A stretch of 64,000 nucleotides of DNA from Bradyrhizobium ivorense (GTDB lineage Bacteria > Pseudomonadota > Alphaproteobacteria > Rhizobiales > Xanthobacteraceae). The stretch is from positions 682,001-746,000 of the forward strand of contig NZ_CAADFC020000028.1 of NCBI RefSeq assembly GCF_900696085.1, in the 5' to 3' direction. Positions within the stretch are counted from its first letter, which is position 1. Each line of letters opens with the position of its first letter. Of this stretch, positions 62,832-64,000 are shown piece after piece. The notes under the pieces were generated by a model, which did no database searches, was not told the origin of the DNA, and was given only the letters and a program-made list of their open reading frames with translations. The position numbers were made by a program, and so were the translations under genes.

Positions 62832-63227
62832 ATGAAGCTAAAGACCTTGAGCGCGCTGGCGGTCGTCACATCGCTGGCTTTCGCATCCTCCGCGCTGGCC
62901 CAGGATGCGGCCGCCGGCAAGACCTCGTTCAACAAGTGCCTCGCCTGCCACGCGATCGGCGAAGGCGCCAAGAACAAGGTCGGACCCGAGCTCAACGGCC
63001 TCGACGGCCGCCATTCCGGCAGTGCGCCGGACTACAATTACTCCGACGCCAACAAGAACTCCGGCATCACCTGGAACAAGGCGACCTTCCTCGAATACAT
63101 CAAGGACCCGAAGGCCAAGATCCCCGGCACCAAGATGGCGTTCGCCGGCATCAAGAACGAGACCGAGGCCAACAACCTCTGGACCTACATCTCCTCGTTC
63201 GACAAGGACGGCAAGCAGAAGCAGTAA
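62832..63227 (+). CDS. Soluble c-type cytochrome (cytochrome c2/c550 type)
   Basis: 131 aa. Signal peptide MKLKTLSALAVVTSLAFASS with ALAQ cleavage, heme motif C36-x-x-C39-H40 (CLACH) and the sixth ligand M102 in PGTKMAFAG. The GPELNGLDGR and YNYSDANKNSGITW segments are those of class I cytochromes c2/c550. It is a periplasmic electron carrier that could feed the aa3-type oxidase of this window; B. japonicum has several such proteins (CycA, CycB, CycC) and I cannot tell which this is. ATG 62832 follows GAAGAGCACC. Confidence 0.9.
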   Translation: MKLKTLSALAVVTSLAFASSALAQDAAAGKTSFNKCLACHAIGEGAKNKVGPELNGLDGRHSGSAPDYNYSDANKNSGITWNKATFLEYIKDPKAKIPGTKMAFAGIKNETEANNLWTYISSFDKDGKQKQ

Positions 63228-63247
63228 ATCGCCCGGATCGGGCTTGC

Positions 63248-63280
63248 GTCCGCCCTGAGGCTGATCTCAGGGCGGACTTT
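63248..63280 (+). terminator. Terminator between the cytochrome c and poxB-like genes
   Basis: A perfect 12-bp stem GTCCGCCCTGAG / CTCAGGGCGGAC with a six-base loop is followed by TTTG. It sits 20 bases after the cytochrome c stop and just ahead of the convergent poxB-like stop. The T-run is short, so efficiency is uncertain. Confidence 0.75.
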
Positions 63281-63291
63281 GCCGCGCCCGG

Positions 63292-64000
63292 TCAGCGCGG
63301 CAACAGATTGGTCTTGGCGAGATCGAGCACCTCGTCGCCGCGGCCGCTCATCACGGCGCGCAGCACCCACAGGCTGAAACCCTTGACCTGCTCCAGCGTG
63401 ATGGTCGGCGGCATCGACAGTTCCTGCGTCGCGGTTACGACGTCGAGCACCGCCGGGCCATTATGCGCGAGCACGTCGCGGACCGCGCCCTCGAGCTCGC
63501 CGGGATCCTCGACCCTGATGCCGTGAATGCCCATGGCGCGGGCCATCGCCGCGAAGTCGGGGTTCTTCAGATCGACCCCGGTTTCGATGAAGCCGGCGGC
63601 CTTCATCTCCAGCGCCACGAAGCCGAGCACGCTGTTGTTGAAGATCACGACCTTCACCGGCAGCTTGGCCTGGGTCAGCGTGATCAGGTCGCCCATCAGC
63701 ATGGCGAAGCCGCCGTCGCCCGACATCGAGACCACCTGCCGCCCAGGCTGCGCCGCCTGCGCGCCGATCGCATGCGCCATCGCATTGGCCATCGAGCCAT
63801 GCACCAGCGAGCCGATCAGGCGGCGCTTGCCGTTCATCTTGAGATAGCGCGCCGACCAGATCGTCGGGGTGCCGACATCGGCCGTGAACACCGCGTCCTC
63901 GGAGGCATTTTCGCTGAGCAGGCGGGCGAGATATTGCGGGTGGATCGGCTTCTGGCCCGGCGTGCCGCGAGCGAGATCGTCGAGGCCGGCGCGGACATCC
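63292..64000 (-). CDS. poxB: Pyruvate oxidase/dehydrogenase-like TPP enzyme (PoxB type), 3' part
   Basis: C-terminal about 235 residues of a thiamine-diphosphate enzyme; the 5' end lies beyond the window. The frame is open to position 64000 (DVRAGLDDLARGTPGQKPIH at the edge). The C-terminal TPP-binding motif GDGGFAMLMGDLITLTQAKL..NN (GDG-x(24-27)-NN) is intact. The phrase VFTADVGTPTIWSARYLKMN and the membrane-proximal C-terminus resemble ubiquinone-dependent pyruvate dehydrogenase (PoxB), which makes acetate and CO2 and reduces ubiquinone; acetolactate synthase is less likely. It is convergent with the cytochrome c gene. Confidence 0.82.
   Translation of the reverse strand, partial: DVRAGLDDLARGTPGQKPIHPQYLARLLSENASEDAVFTADVGTPTIWSARYLKMNGKRRLIGSLVHGSMANAMAHAIGAQAAQPGRQVVSMSGDGGFAMLMGDLITLTQAKLPVKVVIFNNSVLGFVALEMKAAGFIETGVDLKNPDFAAMARAMGIHGIRVEDPGELEGAVRDVLAHNGPAVLDVVTATQELSMPPTITLEQVKGFSLWVLRAVMSGRGDEVLDLAKTNLLPR

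Overview
The window looks like chromosomal DNA of a Bradyrhizobium or close Nitrobacteraceae relative (Alphaproteobacteria, Hyphomicrobiales). The basis is high GC with strong third-position GC, genes typical of the order (DUF2093, DUF4170, DUF6101, HisZ, DUF2076, an Ala/Lys-rich H1-like protein), a CIRCE-controlled groESL pair, a cox cluster arranged like coxMNOP of B. japonicum, and several families of intergenic palindromic repeats. No rRNA, tRNA, insertion sequence, phage or CRISPR array was recognised. Comparisons with named proteins are from memory; no search was run.

Layout. 1-8.9 kb: the 5' end of an rRNA pseudouridine synthase gene, tadA, a fluoroacetate-dehalogenase-like hydrolase, an acyl-CoA dehydrogenase, an alpha/beta-hydrolase/class III cyclase fusion downstream of purD, xseA, an exported dienelactone-hydrolase-like protein that lacks its nucleophile, and a DUF2093 gene. 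8.9-14.4 kb: a minus-strand block pmbA-cysQ-DUF4170-acyltransferase-waaA-lpxK for Kdo/lipid A assembly and protein or cofactor maturation. 14.7-22.6 kb: DUF6101, ubiA, a repeat-bearing secreted protein, rsmE, hisZ-hisG, and a glycosyltransferase/ChbG-HpnK pair. 22.7-29.0 kb: DUF2076, an L,D-transpeptidase, a CheZ-like phosphatase, a lipoprotein, groES-groEL.

29.2-38.3 kb is more accessory. It holds a monooxygenase/MarR divergent pair around one palindromic operator; a compact operon of a membrane-anchored small protein, a membrane-anchored ClpB-D2-like AAA+ ATPase and a membrane-anchored Sel1-repeat protein; an exported acidic protein; a SnoaL-like protein; a thioesterase; an Ada-N/AraC protein; and small exported proteins. 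38.5-43.0 kb is a co-directional set of poorly characterised genes: a secreted protein with one CxxCH heme site, a YCF48-type beta-propeller without a leader, an 85-aa protein and a methyltransferase-like protein.

43.3-64 kb is about carbon and respiration: an LctP-type lactate/glycolate permease, a BclA/YddA-like ABC transporter, an HPP-family membrane protein, a TorF-like porin, an H1-like protein, glycolate oxidase glcE-glcF, then an 8.7-kb block (ArsR-type regulator, Tat/ABM protein, DUF2189 protein, coxMNOP, a subunit IV and ctaB), then glcD, a soluble cytochrome c and the 3' part of a poxB-like gene. The permease, GlcDEF, cytochrome c and terminal oxidase could together form a route from glycolate or lactate to oxygen; that link is inference.

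The best candidates for something undescribed are the membrane AAA+/Sel1 operon (30.4-33.5 kb) and the heme-protein/beta-propeller cluster (38.5-43.0 kb).
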